From Symbiodinium natans (lineage: Eukaryota > Sar > Dinophyceae > Suessiales > Symbiodiniaceae), in assembly GCA_905221605.1 (NCBI GenBank), contig CAJNDS010002257.1:895922-959921 (forward strand): a stretch of DNA of 64,000 bases, written 5' to 3'. The notes under the pieces were generated by a model that was given only the letters and a program-made list of their open reading frames with translations, did no database searches and was not told where the DNA came from. The position numbers and the translations under genes were made by a program. Of the stretch, positions 21,720 to 33,275 are shown piece by piece; within the stretch, counting starts at the first letter, position 1, and each line of letters starts with the position of its first letter.

Positions 21720-22070
21720 GCTTGTTGAAGTCGCAGGATTTTTGTTGGTCAGTTTGGTTTTAAGTTTGGACGGTTCTGAACGGAGGCAAGACTTTAAGCG
21801 TTTTCTTGTCGTCTGGTGCGGTGCTACTGATTTGGTATTACTTTGGGCAAGTGCAGGTTGTTCGAGGTCCACAAGCTTGTTCTATTTAGCTGACTGCTGC
21901 TTGCCATTGCCACAATGGTGTATTCATGAAACACGGTAACTGGTTCAAATTCTTGACTATATACCATACGAGTTGCTTGCTTGTACGATACCTTTACATC
22001 ACTGCGCGCGAACCACCACCAGCCGGTTGTTGTGTCCGCAATGCTCCAAACAGAACGTGCGGCTGAAGAG

Positions 22071-22133
22071 GCTATGCTTTCCGAGCTGCTGGGCAAGTAC
22101 CAGGACGCAGGTTTCCAGGGCGCCCTGAAGCAG
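22071..22133 (+). CDS. gene B exon 2 (63 nt)
   Basis: AMLSELLGKYQDAGFQGA then LKQ, between GAAGAG|GCT and CAG|GCG: phase 0, GC donor. A helical piece with no stops in the joined frame. Confidence 0.65.
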
Positions 22134-22247
22134 GCGCCAAGACTTCAGGGGATTACTCACTACTTGACCCGGCTATGGCCCAAGTTGACTCCTGGGAGAT
22201 CCGGGGAGCTTTGCGTTGGCTTGCAGTCATAGATTCGTATAAAAAAG

Positions 22248-22310
22248 GCCCTGCAAGATCTCACAGTGAAGGCCTACGCGGACTGCGTGCGCAAGCGGAT
22301 GGGACTGCAG
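22248..22310 (+). CDS. gene B exon 3 (63 nt)
   Basis: ALQDLTVKAYADCVRKRM then GLQ, between AAAAG|GCC and CTGCAG|GTG: phase 0, GT donor. It is exactly the same length as exon 2. Confidence 0.65.
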
Positions 22311-22343
22311 GTGGCCGCAGGGTCTTCTTTCTTCCCCTCATGG

Positions 22344-22368
22344 TCTTAGTGTGTGTGTGTGTGTGTGC
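22344..22368 (+). repeat. GT microsatellite
   Basis: A short (GT)n in an intron of gene B. Confidence 0.8.
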
Positions 22369-23119
22369 TACCAGCAGATGTAGAAGGAGAATAGCAAGAG
22401 GCCTTCGAAGCTCAAAGGTGCACATGCGGGTTGTGCTGGCCTGCCAAGTGAGGGCTTTGAACCAGCGTACTCGGGGTTTCTGTGAGTCCCGAGAAGCCAC
22501 ACGGATGGGTTTTTTTGCAGGGAGCTTCCGACGCAAGTTCAGGTGAACACTCTTTTTGAAGTGCAGAAAAGTAAGAGAACTTTTTGGGGTTTGGTGTGCG
22601 AACTCTGACCAAGCCCTCGATACACTTGCACAATCTTGCGTGCGCTTGCAAGAGGCGGAGTGGCAGAGCGGAGTGGGGGCTGCACAACACAGCATGTTTA
22701 AAGTGCTCGGGGGATTTTGGAAGACTCAGCGGAAACATTTGGAAACCAACCCTCGCGCGAGTTTATGGCAGGCAGCCCTTGGGCCCCTCGTCCTGGAGGT
22801 GCAGAAGCCGGTCCTAGAGCCTTGCATCAGGGCATTCCAGGGTTTTGATGGGTTTGGGGACATGCTGGCTTATCCAGTGGGGGGGATAAGGTGAGCAAAA
22901 GTTGAGGCGCCTTCATTTGTAGGGCTTTCGTGCTTCCATCTTGATACCACGCGGTGCTTTGTAGGCACGGGGCCTCAAGCCGGAGAACCGCACTTTGCGG
23001 TTCCGTCCCGATGCTTGAGATCTCATGAACAACGACACAGGGGATGTCACAAACGAACGATCCCGGCGCCCCTGAACGCAAGCTTCGGGCGGAGGGCTGA
23101 AGCTGGAGCTGAAGCTCAG

Positions 23120-23173
23120 GAAAAGTATGGCCTGCCTCCCGACCCTCATGGAGTGGACTTGATGAAGCACGCG
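23120..23173 (+). CDS. gene B exon 4
   Basis: EKYGLPPDPHGVDLMKHA lies between CTCAG|GAA and GCG|GTC (GT donor): 54 nt, phase 0. Unspliced the frame ends in VQRRHWL at 23197. Confidence 0.55.
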
Positions 23174-23980
23174 GTCCAACGACGACACTGGCTTTAAGAA
23201 TTTCCAGCATTAACTAATGAAGGTTGGCACATACCGGGCCCCAGATCTGCCGTGTCTATCTACTTGGTACTTGTTTGAGTTCCGTCCGTTGTCATGTCTC
23301 ATGTCTACCCGGGGAACATGCTGTATATGTATATATACATAGGTATATAGATACAAGTCTTTTCTCATGATGTGCTACTTGCACTCCTGGTGCTGTTTCG
23401 TCGAACTTCATGTGCAAGCTGGAAGTCTCAGAACATGCCGGCAACCGCTGATTCTGTTGGTCTTGGGTTGGCTTACTTCGAAGACAGAAGACCACTCTTA
23501 GGCATCTGCGAGGGCTCCGACAAGTTAGAGGACTTGGCAAACGCAGCGCGAAAGGCCAGACTGCGAAAACGAATCTTAGAGATTTTCTCGTTTGGTGGAT
23601 TTACGTTCCATGCGTTTGTGGCGGTGATGCAGGTTGACTTGCGATTATTATTTCGTGGCACACCGATGTTCCGGGGGTCGTGTTTCAAAGGGGTCTCTGT
23701 GACGACCCAGACCTGCAGCCTTGAGCATCTTGGGTTCTGTTCACCCTGCAGTTCCAAAGCCACAAATCCATCGTGGCTGCAGTTGTTCAAGCGGCCAGCC
23801 ATACTCGATCCTTCTGCCGAAGCAGCATGGGCCAGCGAAGGTCAAGCTTTGGAGTTGATTCTCATGACTCATCTCCAGGGTGGCTGGGCCGGACTGCGGT
23901 TATGAATGGGGTTTGGGCAAAGCCGCACAGCCAAGCGGGTGGTATTGCAACAACGTGCTTGCAGTGTGCTTCCTCGCCAG

Positions 23981-24073
23981 GCGCTGGGCATTGAGCCATT
24001 GCCGGAGCGCCACCGCACTGCCGAGGCGCAGCTGGCGCGGGGCGCGGACGAGACAGCAGCAGGGCGACCATTG
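23981..24073 (+). CDS. gene B exon 5
   Basis: ALGIEPLPERHRTAEAQL then ARGADETAAGRPL follows CGCCAG|GCG in phase 0. The donor is placed at TTG|GTTGTG. A GC donor inside, after GCCGAG, is also possible. Confidence 0.5.
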
Positions 24074-24409
24074 GTTGTGAACCCCTTCCTCCAATATAAA
24101 GCCACCCCCAACTCCCCTAGCAAGGCAATTTGCAAAAATGCAGTAAATATCTTGAGAATCTCATATGGCGGGGTGGGGGTGTCTATTAAGGGGGAGGGAT
24201 TCCTTTGCATCAGGGGTCCGTTAAAAGTGCTTGGGAGGGGGGGGGGGTACCCTAAAGAACGTGCTTTTCAAGTTCTCTTCCTTATTGACTGGGGGGGGCG
24301 TTGCCAGGGCCTTGTGCTTTTTCACTCTGTCTCTCCGTCTGGAGGTTCCCCCCCCCCAAAGTGCTTTTTGTGGCTTGCGTTTACACCTGCTCCACGGAGC
24401 CATTCGATG

Positions 24410-25265
24410 CAACTAAGCCAGTCCAGGACCCACAACATGCAGCCTTCCCAGTCTGCCATCCGCCCCCTTCCGCCAAGCCCTTCCCGCCTGCCTCTGAGGC
24501 CCAACTAAGCCCTTTGAAGGTCTTTCACTTGTGGCTCGTGACCGCCGCAAACTGCCCAACCAAGCCCTTTCAATTGCCATCCAGCCCCTTCAACCAAGCC
24601 CTTCCCGTCTGCCAACAAGTCTGCAGATTTGGCCGCTTGCCGGTCCATGCTGCAAAATCCCTGTCTAAACGAGCCATTTTGAAATGAGAAGGCTCTTTCC
24701 GTAAATCTGACTACAAGATATTTGGTTTGAAGGGTTTAGGATGATTTAGTCATAGAGACGGCGAGGGCGCTTGCTGTCACGGCGGAGAGGTGCGGAGAGC
24801 TGGGCTCACGCATGCGGGCTCTTTAAGGGGGCCGGGTGGCTGGGAAAGCTGCATTTTGTGACCCACAAATTGCAGTGGGGGTTGCATGACGGGACCCAGA
24901 AGTTGTGGACTTTGAAAGGGCTTGGTTGGGCAGTTTGTGGTCCCGGCCACAAGTGAAAGACCTTCAAAGGGCTTAGTTGGGCCTCATAAGGGCTGGCGAC
25001 TGGTTGGCAGGCGGGAAGGGTTTTGGTGGAAGGGGCTGGACAGTAGGCTGGGAAGGCTGCGTTTTGTGGGTCTCGAACGGGCTTGTCGCCGGGACCCACA
25101 AAATGCAGTAAAGTTGCACTTCGGGGCCCAGAAAGTGTGGACCTTGAAAGGGCTTGGTTGGGCAGTCTGTGGGCCGAACATGGCTTGGGAGCCACAAGTG
25201 AAAGATCTTTCAGAGGGCTTAGTTGGGCCTCATGCTGGTTGGCAGGCGGGAAGGGCTTGGAGGGG
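24410..25265. repeat. foldback repeat: one minus copy and two plus copies
   Basis: A sequence of about 180 bp containing 'cccaactaagccctttgaag' and 'aaactgcccaaccaagccct' (24410-24600) recurs in inverted form at about 24845-25030 and again, offset by about 232 bp, at about 25055-25260. The two inverted copies are direct tandem copies of each other. It lies in an intron of gene B. No transposase frame is visible, so a non-autonomous foldback element or MITE-like repeat is the best guess. Confidence 0.8.
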
Positions 25266-25499
25266 CAAATGCTGCGGGATTGGATGGAAAGAGTCGGTGG
25301 CAAGGGATGATCGACTAGGGGTTTCAAGGGATTCAGTGGTTGCGACAAGCCTTTGAATAAGTACATCGGGGAGGGACCCCCCCAACAAGTACTTTTCTGC
25401 CTTGTGGGAGGGGGGGGCGGCTTCTACCACTATGTTCCGAAAACCCTAAGAAAAGAATTTGGCTGTGCCAGAACCCCCTGCTAAAGGTACTTGTGGGGG

Positions 25500-25523
25500 G
25501 GCCTTCCCCCCCCCCCCCCCCCT
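25500..25523 (+). repeat. C-homopolymer
   Basis: A run of C within an intron. Similar C- or G-runs of 9-18 occur at 10787, 11931, 13777, 24238, 25979, 29270, 32638, 50822 and 63031. Confidence 0.8.
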
Positions 25524-26348
25524 AACAGCCCATGATCCTTTGCTCTGAAAATATTCTGAAATTGGCAGAACGACAAACGACCACACAAGCGAGCGAAGAA
25601 GTAAGCAGCCAACACATTCTTCTACTTTGTAAGTAGGTCTATCAGTCGGTCGTTTCTTTAATTTTAATGCCATCCGACCCGCCTCGGCCTGGGCCTGCCC
25701 AGCTGCAAAAAGCAACCTAAACCGGAGATCGCGGGTGTGAAGCTTGTTGTAACGCGCAGATGTATAGACCAGGCACCCTCAATGTGAGGGTGAGGAACGG
25801 TTGGGTGGGGAGGGGGAGGGGGGGCGGGGGGCGGGGTGGGAAATTGGTCCGCCACTCCGGGGGGTGCCCATTCCAGGCAATCTTTTTTCAACATATGTTG
25901 CATGTTTAGGGTGCATCCGCCTCATCCACCTTCACCCCCCCCATCATCTCCGCTTCCCGCGTTGCATCCACATTTCTCCCCCCCCCCCCCCCGCTGAGAG
26001 ATGGTTTAGAGTTCAGCTTTGGTGACTTTAGGATTTTTCGTTCTTGCTACGGACCAATATTTAGGGCCTTTTGCTATTCGCTATCACGCGCATGCACATT
26101 AATGCACTACAAAGGCAACTTGTTTTCTTTCGGTCGCACTCTTCCCCCCTCCCCCCCTTCATTTTCTTGGGGGCCACTCAAATTGCAAAAACTGCGCCCC
26201 AAACTTGAAACCAGCCTGCAACCTTGAACCCTGCAAGACCCGAAAGCCTAAACCCAAGGGACTATGATGACACCTCCAAATCCGACAAGTCAAGCTTTGA
26301 ATTCTGCAGGGGGTGTCAGGGTACAGCAAGTCACCGATGTCCACCCAG

Positions 26349-26407
26349 GCCGCCAAGTTCTCGGGCGATGCAGCCGTGCAGGAGCAGCTGCGGGATCAGT
26401 GCCTCAA
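26349..26407 (+). CDS. gene B candidate exon
   Basis: AAKFSGDAAVQEQLRDQC then LK follows CACCCAG|GCC in phase 0. The donor could be earlier (GTGCAG|GAG). Confidence 0.45.
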
Positions 26408-26639
26408 GCCACGAGGCTGCAAACCAGGGTGGTGGGCTGGAAGTTCGCAAGGCCCGAGGAAGCGTAAACAGCAGTGCCTAGATTCAGATTCTTTTTCTGC
26501 AAGCCTCGGCTGAGAACGTGAGTTTCCGAGATGATGAAAAGATGTCTGACCGCCAAGTGCAAGCTGCGTTAGGATGGTTGAGTCGGCGATGGCAAAAGGC
26601 CGGGTGCTGGAGCTGTCCTGATTTGAAAGTTGGAAAGCT

Positions 26640-27700
26640 CTAGCTCGGTGCGGTTTGTTGAGTGCAACCGGTGACTTGCACTCCCTAGAGCCCTGACCGA
26701 AGTCTCTGCCAAATGCTGGGCTTGCATTACTGGCAGTACAGACAACTTCACGCTCTCCTTTCAGTAAAGTCGGAGACCTTACAGCTTTATGACCCGCCTC
26801 GCATGCCTAACGTCCATCCCATTTGTGGTTTTGTACATCTCGTAGCAACCAGCTTGTCCAGACCTTTGCTAACGATGCGTGAGACAGGCACGCTGCCGGC
26901 TGCTTCTGCGGCCTTCCTGTGCCTAAGAAGCATCTTAGAAGCGACAAAATGCGAAACCGTACGAGGCTGTTCTGGAGGTTTGCTTCTCGAAATTCGCGTA
27001 CCTGCACGAATGCTGTCTCCACAGCTAGATTCGCGAGTCGGCACAGTTCCGCTCTGCAGCCACACAAGCGAGAGCGAATGCATGAGCAGCAGGACACCCA
27101 AGACCCCAAACTGTACCAAAACTGTCATCACGTCCGAGCCACGGCTTGCCATTTCCTTAGGCAAGAGCTTTTGACAGATGCCGTTCCTTGGATTGAATCG
27201 GCAACTCAGCTTGGGATTGTAGTGGCATTGCAAAATTAGACAGTATACATTATTGTTTCTGTTCACTTCTTGAAGGAGTCTTACTGTTTTTCGGCAAGAC
27301 GTAAGCACAACGTGCATGTCCGCAAGGGCAAATGTAGTCTTGCACTACACCCTCGTTTGTTTCAGTGTCTCGTGAGTCACCGACGCTCATCCCTCAAGTG
27401 CTCTTAACGATCCGTTGATGGGGCAGGGGGGAGATCCAGTTTTCAATGAAAACCTGTTCTGCAGGATGCTGCGTGTGTCAAGGGTCTCGAGCATGCCGAT
27501 TTCTACTGTTTCTAGGGCGACCCGTACCCTGAATTATCCTCAGATTGTAGTTGCTTCTTGCAACACCCTTCACAAACCTGAGGCTAGCAACACGCCGATC
27601 CCTGCAGTCCTGTGCATCTTCAGGCCAAGAGTGAGCATAGGGCGCGCAACACATGTCCAAGCAGTGTCTTGGGCGGCTAGTGTCTTGGGCTATCTCTTGT
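26640..27700. other. intron stretch, nothing firm
   Basis: Frames of 150-176 codons are open on both strands (26713-27174 plus, 26787-27317 minus). Their peptides overlap antisense and show no domain. Base composition is a little richer in A+T. I treat it as intron. Confidence 0.35.
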
Positions 27701-27734
27701 TCGGGGCAAGCCTCTGCGCTTCTTCCCAATTAGA

Positions 27735-27755
27735 AGGATGTCCCAGAAGAGCTCC
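27735..27755 (+). CDS. gene B exon, linker before the JmjC fold
   Basis: DVPEELR follows AGAAG|GAT. With a donor at CGC|GAG it joins in phase to APTEDEFFRQYV. The frame stays open for about 60 more codons, so the exon may be longer. Confidence 0.45.
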
Positions 27756-27984
27756 GCGAGCTGTTTTTGCAGCACATGTTGCCTCACATTCCTCACATTT
27801 TATCTTTTAGCATTTCTGAAGGATGGCCCAGCTCGGAATCCACGTGGACTTGCTGCGATGCCAGCACCTTCCGAGCCAAGTTCCGCTGCTGGAGCAGGCC
27901 ATTGGGGGAGGTCTGAGGTCTAACGCTGCTACCGCTGCGGCGAGATGTAGACCACAGACATCCGCATAGCCTTTCTTCTGTCAG

Positions 27985-28038
27985 GCACCTACGGAGGATG
28001 AGTTCTTCCGCCAATACGTGATGAAAGGCGCGCCTGTC
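27985..28038 (+). CDS. gene B exon, JmjC N-terminal strand
   Basis: APTEDEFFRQYVMKGAPV lies between TGTCAG|GCA and GTC|GCA (GC donor): 54 nt, phase 0. The pattern FFxxYVxKGxPVVxRG is a signature of the cupin_8/JmjC N-terminal part; the last V and the following VLRG come from the next exon. Confidence 0.65.
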
Positions 28039-28423
28039 GCAGCTCGCCGGCATGATTGCCCGGCTAGGGTTAGGCTTGGGGATAAGCAATTGCGGCAACT
28101 TGTCTCTTTCCAGCTCAAGCGTGAGCCCGAGAACCCGCCAAACTCTTGAGGGCATGAGGTGCGCACTGGAGCAAAGCAAAAAACAAACGGCCATACTGAA
28201 ACCCAGTCGTAACCCGGGAGCGTAAAGCACTTGGCCTTTTGTCTGGTGTGCAGACGAACGATGTGGCAGCTCGTTGCATGTTCATGCATGTTCGCAATGC
28301 TTCAGGGATGGCTTCAGGAGTCCCCCTTCTCCCAATCAGACCCTTGGAAGATGTCGGTTGCGTAGGCAAGTCCTGCATCATCCTCGGCGCAAATCGAAGC
28401 CCGAGACCCGTCAAACTGCCCAG

Positions 28424-28516
28424 GTCCTTCGGGGCGCCTTCAGTGCCGAGCGCTTCGCACCTTCCGCCGCTTTCGCCGACTTTGCTGCATTGCGGGCCAA
28501 GTGCGGGCACCGGAGG
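28424..28516 (+). CDS. gene B exon, JmjC N-terminal part
   Basis: VLRGAFSAERFAPSAAFA then DFAALRAKCGHRR lies between CCCAG|GTC and AGG|GCT (GC donor): 93 nt, phase 0. It supplies the GA turn and the W/F..L..K.G helix usual in this fold. Confidence 0.65.
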
Positions 28517-29032
28517 GCTCCCCAGCAGCTCTGGATGGGGTTGAGGAGTGGTTTTTGGCCTTGTTCCGTTCTTTTGTGGGTTCAGTGTTCAGTTCAAGAC
28601 TCAGGTCACTTCATTGCATTCCGGAAGCTTGAAGATTTGATTTGAAGGGTCTTTAGAGTCTCCAGGCAGCGAGGCCATGCCTTTGGGCCTCAGGGCCTGG
28701 GGATGATTCGAAGCCTCGCATTTTTCATGAGGCGCCTGGAGTGATAGGGAGTTGTCTGAGGGGTTCGACTATCTCAACGTTTGATGGAGCCAGACAGCCA
28801 GAAATCAGAAGGGCGTCACAAGCGACGTACTTCGAAGTTGAGAGTTTGCAGATATCACCCTAAACATCCCCAAGCCCAGCCCAACGCTCCAAACTCACAC
28901 AGCTCACACTGACTCACATTCGAGGTCAGAGGCATAAGGTGTAGAGCTTTGTAGACCTTCTGCAGCTCAAAGCCCGCACGACCATCCTCAACCTAGGAAC
29001 CTGTATTTCTACCTGACAGCCAAAGCCAGCAG

Positions 29033-29113
29033 GTGTTGGTGAAGAGCTTGGGCTTCAAAGACGAAGATGGCCGTGCTCAATTCATGACAGACCCTGCCTC
29101 CCGACTTCTTGAG
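29033..29113 (+). CDS. gene B exon (81 nt)
   Basis: VLVKSLGFKDEDGRAQFM then TDPASRLLE lies between CAGCAG|GTG and GAG|GTC (GT donor). Phase 0. Confidence 0.6.
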
Positions 29114-29305
29114 GTCACTGCCGGGTTTGAGCCACAAGACTAAACGCCGGACAACGGGACTCCGGAAAACCTAAACTTCGAAGCATATGATGGCCCATTC
29201 CTGGCCCATTCTTGTACATCCTATCATATGGACCTCCGGCAAACGGCGTGCGGCCATTGACCCCCTGCGCCCCCCCCCCCCACACATTCCCCAAGTATTC
29301 CCCAA

Positions 29306-29340
29306 AAAACAGTGTGTGTGTGTGTGTGTGTGTTGTGTGT
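29306..29340 (+). repeat. GT microsatellite
   Basis: (GT)n after a run of C (29270-29281); intronic. Confidence 0.8.
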
Positions 29341-29605
29341 GGACATACACTTAAAACAGGGTCAACAAGGCCTCCCAAACCTAGGCGCTTGGCGCACAGA
29401 TTGGGTCCAAGTCCTGGGCACTGGTTTGGAACTGCGGCGTTGAGGGGGACAGTTCTGGGACCACATGTGCGTGTAGCGGTGTCATGGTCTAATGACGCCG
29501 GCGCGCTACGTAAGCCAACGGCATTAAACGTTTAAATTTCAAACTGTGTGTTAAATTGCGTATACCACTATACAACCATATACAACTACAGATCTTTCGA
29601 CTGAG

Positions 29606-29647
29606 GAGCTGAAGCTGCCCTTCAGCGCTTACCTGGACGCGGTCGAG
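29606..29647 (+). CDS. gene B exon (42 nt)
   Basis: ELKLPFSAYLDAVE lies between ACTGAG|GAG and GAG|GCG (GC donor), phase 0. LPFSAYLD resembles the M-(T/P)-F-x-x-(F/Y)-L-D segment of JmjC proteins. Confidence 0.6.
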
Positions 29648-29939
29648 GCGGAATTTAGGATGTTTAGGCTGTTTCGAGTCGCGCCTTGTGGGGTCAATGG
29701 TTGGAGACGAGTACCACAGCCAGGGTCTTTCTGGTTAACTTGCAGCTATCTTGGCATGTGGCTGCAAAATCCTACGCGGATTTCTTTTCAATCTTTCATC
29801 CAGGAACCAAGGCGGCTCTAGGACTCCATTTCACTTAGTTTTACTTCCTCAACATCCCGCAACCCATCTGCGCAACATTGTACAACTAGCACAACCCTGT
29901 GACAATGTTTCAAATTCGGTCTAGTCGATGATTTTGGAG

Positions 29940-29984
29940 GCGTGCGAGAATGATGGGGCGGCGATGCCCTACTACTTGGGCAAG
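29940..29984 (+). CDS. gene B exon (45 nt)
   Basis: ACENDGAAMPYYLGK lies between TTGGAG|GCG and AAG|GCT (GC donor), phase 0. PYYL is a common feature just before the metal-site strands. Confidence 0.6.
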
Positions 29985-30100
29985 GCTGCCGCATCATCTA
30001 GGGTTGGTCACTTTCCCTAGGGTTTGCGGCTTCCAGGATCCTTAAACCTTGGCTGCCCAAACGGCCTTCAGATCCGGATTTCTTGATTCCGGAGCTCCAG

Positions 30101-30136
30101 GTGCCATTGAGAGCTGAGCTGCCCGAGCTGGACAAG
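30101..30136 (+). CDS. gene B exon (36 nt)
   Basis: VPLRAELPELDK lies between CTCCAG|GTG and AAG|GCT (GC donor), phase 0. It continues the JmjC pattern (YYL...PL...LPEL). Confidence 0.6.
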
Positions 30137-30262
30137 GCTTGCTTCTCGAGCTGCGCTACGCTAAAGCTGGGATTGGTTTAGGCTGGGGTGGCTGGTACAA
30201 TAGCCAGAAAGACATTCACTGTATCCATATATATACCGATGTATAAAGACAGTGGAACTCGG

Positions 30263-30340
30263 CAGCGAGCAACAGCAAAGACAGTGGGGCAACATGACGA
30301 CTCCCCATCACGAAACCTTATCTGTCCTAACAAGACATGT
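30263..30340 (+). CDS. possible HxD exon of gene B
   Basis: Around 30293 one frame reads GQHDDSPSRNLICPNK. An H-x-D followed by N-L-(I/L)-C is what the Fe-binding exon of a JmjC protein should contain. However, the borders do not follow AG|G clearly and other frames are open too. Confidence 0.25.
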
Positions 30341-31268
30341 ATTTCGCTGACTGACCTGTGCGTTGAGACGCGGCGACTTGCATAGGCCTTCGTTTTGCAC
30401 CGGCACAAATCTTGGGAGGGAGACCAGGTGACATGGATCGTTTTGATTTCGCTCTAGCATAGACCATGGCCTTGAGATGGTCGATTTGATGCATCCGTTC
30501 ATCCGTTCTTTGTTTCATCACAGTAGCGGCGTTGAGATGCGACGTTCATAGGTCTTGGTTTATGTGTATCAGAGTTTTTGCATCTCGGGCAGCTTTCTTT
30601 GCATGTCGGCCGGCCGGCTCCCACCGTAAAGTGCCGGATCTGAAAGACCTTGGCCGTAAGAGCCGTAGAGGCGAGGGCTCCATGTACAGTGCTCTCGGGT
30701 ACTTGTCTGATTGCACACTGGGGAAACATGTTTTTTCGGCACGAGTTTGCCAGACCAACATGTTGGGTGTTTTAATTTTCAAAAAAGCGGCTTGCACTCC
30801 CCTCTACAGCCTCTCATATCCCCTGAAAGGAAATTGGTGGTGCAGTGCGCACGCCCATGAGCGCATCTAGGCTGAGAAGGTCTTGATAAGTTTAACGCTA
30901 CGCAACCCGCCTCGGCCTGAGCTTCTGTAACAAGGCAAGGGGCAGGTGGGGGGTGGGGGAGGGGTGGGCAAAGGTCCCGGGTTGGGCGGGGTGTGGGGTC
31001 CCTATGGCAGGCTGAAGTGCCCTCTGGTCCTGATGCACCATCTCCCCCCGAACACTTCTCCGCCAGGGGGGCTACCCATTTCAGGCCAAAAAGTGCAAAA
31101 TAGAGGGCGCAAACTGGGTCCGGTAGAGGTGGGGTGCCTGCTTTGTGCTACTCAGACACCTGAAGCTGCATGGGGTCTCAGGGCTCTGTACTGTACACTG
31201 TTCACATCGCTGACCCAGCTGACCTCTGTTCCAAACAAGAAGTAAAGGCCCCAGCCGGCGTGCCCCAG

Positions 31269-31325
31269 GAATATGGCAAATGCTTCGGAGACCTTCTACC
31301 AGAAGGCTGGGTGCATGTGGCAACG
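31269..31325 (+). CDS. gene B exon, GD..P.GW.H metal block
   Basis: EYGKCFGDLLPEGWVHVA then T lies between CCCCAG|GAA and ACG|GTGAGA (GT donor), phase 0. The family norm is GD-x-(L/I)-(F/Y)-(L/I)-P-x-G-W-W-H; here two residues between GDLL and PEG are missing and the second W is V. The His that would bind iron is present. Confidence 0.6.
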
Positions 31326-33200
31326 GTGAGATCGACCCTAACACTCTACTTTGTGCCTGTCGAACATGCAATTTGGAACCTGCACCCGATGTCAGGTTCA
31401 TCCTTCTTTGAGCAAAATTGTGTGCCACGAACGGCAGACTTACAGTTTCTTCCACGTATCGCAAGTATTCAATCGAGTACCTATTTTGTCTATCTTGCCC
31501 ATTTGCAGTCGAAGAAATAGCCTCCCCAATTATCCCGATTCCTCTGATCTTTCACTTTTGAAAAGACGTCCAACTACAGCTGGCCATCCGCGACATGGTT
31601 CGACTGGTGTTTCGCCCTTGTTGCCTTTGTTTGACATTCCAAGATGGTCTGAGAGTGTTCGACATTCAGCGAGATAGGAGTACTGCAACGGTTCTGGTCG
31701 TGCTTCTTCGGCTGGTCTCGGCCGGTGTGGCTAAAGATGCATTCGAGCATGTTCGTAGTACTTGGAGGGCCTTTAAAACCCTACAGAAGACACGCAAGAT
31801 GGCATGGTCCACCTGTGTGGTTCAGAAACAAATGAAACGGCAGGCGTCTTTACATACTTTGGTTGCGGCCGAAACTCCACATCAGCCCCTTGGCAGGCTG
31901 CGGGCTCGAGACTCCAAAGCCGGTTAAATCCCAACTTGTCGGCTTTGCGTGGTTTCAGGCTCCAAACCCTCAGCCCGGGATGTCCGGGCTTCTCGCCTTA
32001 CAGGCATGTTAAGGACTTGTGAAGGTACGGCGTCTCGGGGTTCGGGGTGAGCTTCCTGCTGGGGGTGTCTGTGCATTATCGGAGACGATCATTACGAGCC
32101 AAACACAACAAGGGTTTAGCGTCAGCACCTTCGCTCCCACGTTCGGTGCTGTAAGGCCGAGATGCAAAAGTGCACCTCGTGAACTTGTTTTTTCGGATAC
32201 GTCCTGGCTCACTGGATTGTAACATTTCAACCTGTAGATTCCCCGTTGCAACACTCAAGCTCGGACCAAAGCAGCAAAAGCCAAGGTCCATTATGACTGC
32301 CATGAGACGCTAGGTTGCAGATCTTCCGCTGGTGCCTGAATCGGAGCTTTGGGCAGCGACGCGGACTATTCTGGAGCTTCCACGACGAAATCTTCTCCAA
32401 CTGAAACATGAACCCGCGCCCAGAACAGCCAAGGCTCAGCTCAAAACTGTCAGGCGCCCTCGAACACCTTCCCAAAGTCCCAACATCCCATTTCCAATCC
32501 GACCACCCTTTGGTGCATTTTCAAAGGCCCCAGAAGAAAGAAACCAAAGAGGAACCTCATGATCTGCGTCTGCGGCACCAAGCGGCTCTGGCTGTACCCA
32601 CCTGGTGATGCGAGGCAAGGTGTTGGAAGTTGAAACGCCCCCCCCCCCCCCGCGCTATCCCCCGGATGAATTGGGTACTTAAGTGGCCAGCAGGCGGGTG
32701 GTAAGAAAAAATGTAAATGCTTACGGGGTTATATGGGGTTTGGAGTTGAGCCCACCAGCACCAAAGAACCCTGCAACCCATTGTGATCCTGGCTTTGCCC
32801 CCCCTGGCAATCTAAGCCACGAACGCCCTGAAGATTCAGTTCGAGGGTTTGCTCTTCATGGTGCATTTTCATCTCTCTGTCAGGTTCGTCTACCCCATCT
32901 CCAAAGACAGGCAGTCGGAGTGGGAAAGACTAGCAGTGACTAGCATCTGTGCAAAGCTTGAAGGTTGCTGTGCCCGTCTGACGCCCCTCCCCCCATCGTG
33001 TAAGACCAGTGCAAGACCCAACGCATTCCCAGCCCTCAACAGCACAGGGCCCGAAACATGTCCCCGCAGAAAGCAGTATCTGGTTGGCAGAGAGGTGGGG
33101 GTGGGCGCGTGTACAAAAAGTACTGGTGCCCATACAATGTGCAGGCAGGTTGCCAGTCCAGGTCAACATTCGGCTTGCATCAAGACATTTTGGAATTGGG

Positions 33201-33275
33201 GATTGTGAATATGTCAGACTTTGTCTGGCCCAAGCTGGTTGACGAAGTGCGTGAAAGCTGGGAGTGGATGAAGGG
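33201..33275 (+). CDS. weak candidate exon
   Basis: The frame reads MSDFVWPKLVDEVRESWE, a believable helix, followed by a possible stop at 33364-33366. Upstream, RVYKKYWCPYNVQ (about 33095-33138) may be another exon. Neither has firm borders. Confidence 0.3.

Noticed and set aside
26787-27317. Minus-strand frame of 176 codons
   Set aside because: The plus strand is open over the same bases; neither peptide looks conserved and it falls inside gene B.
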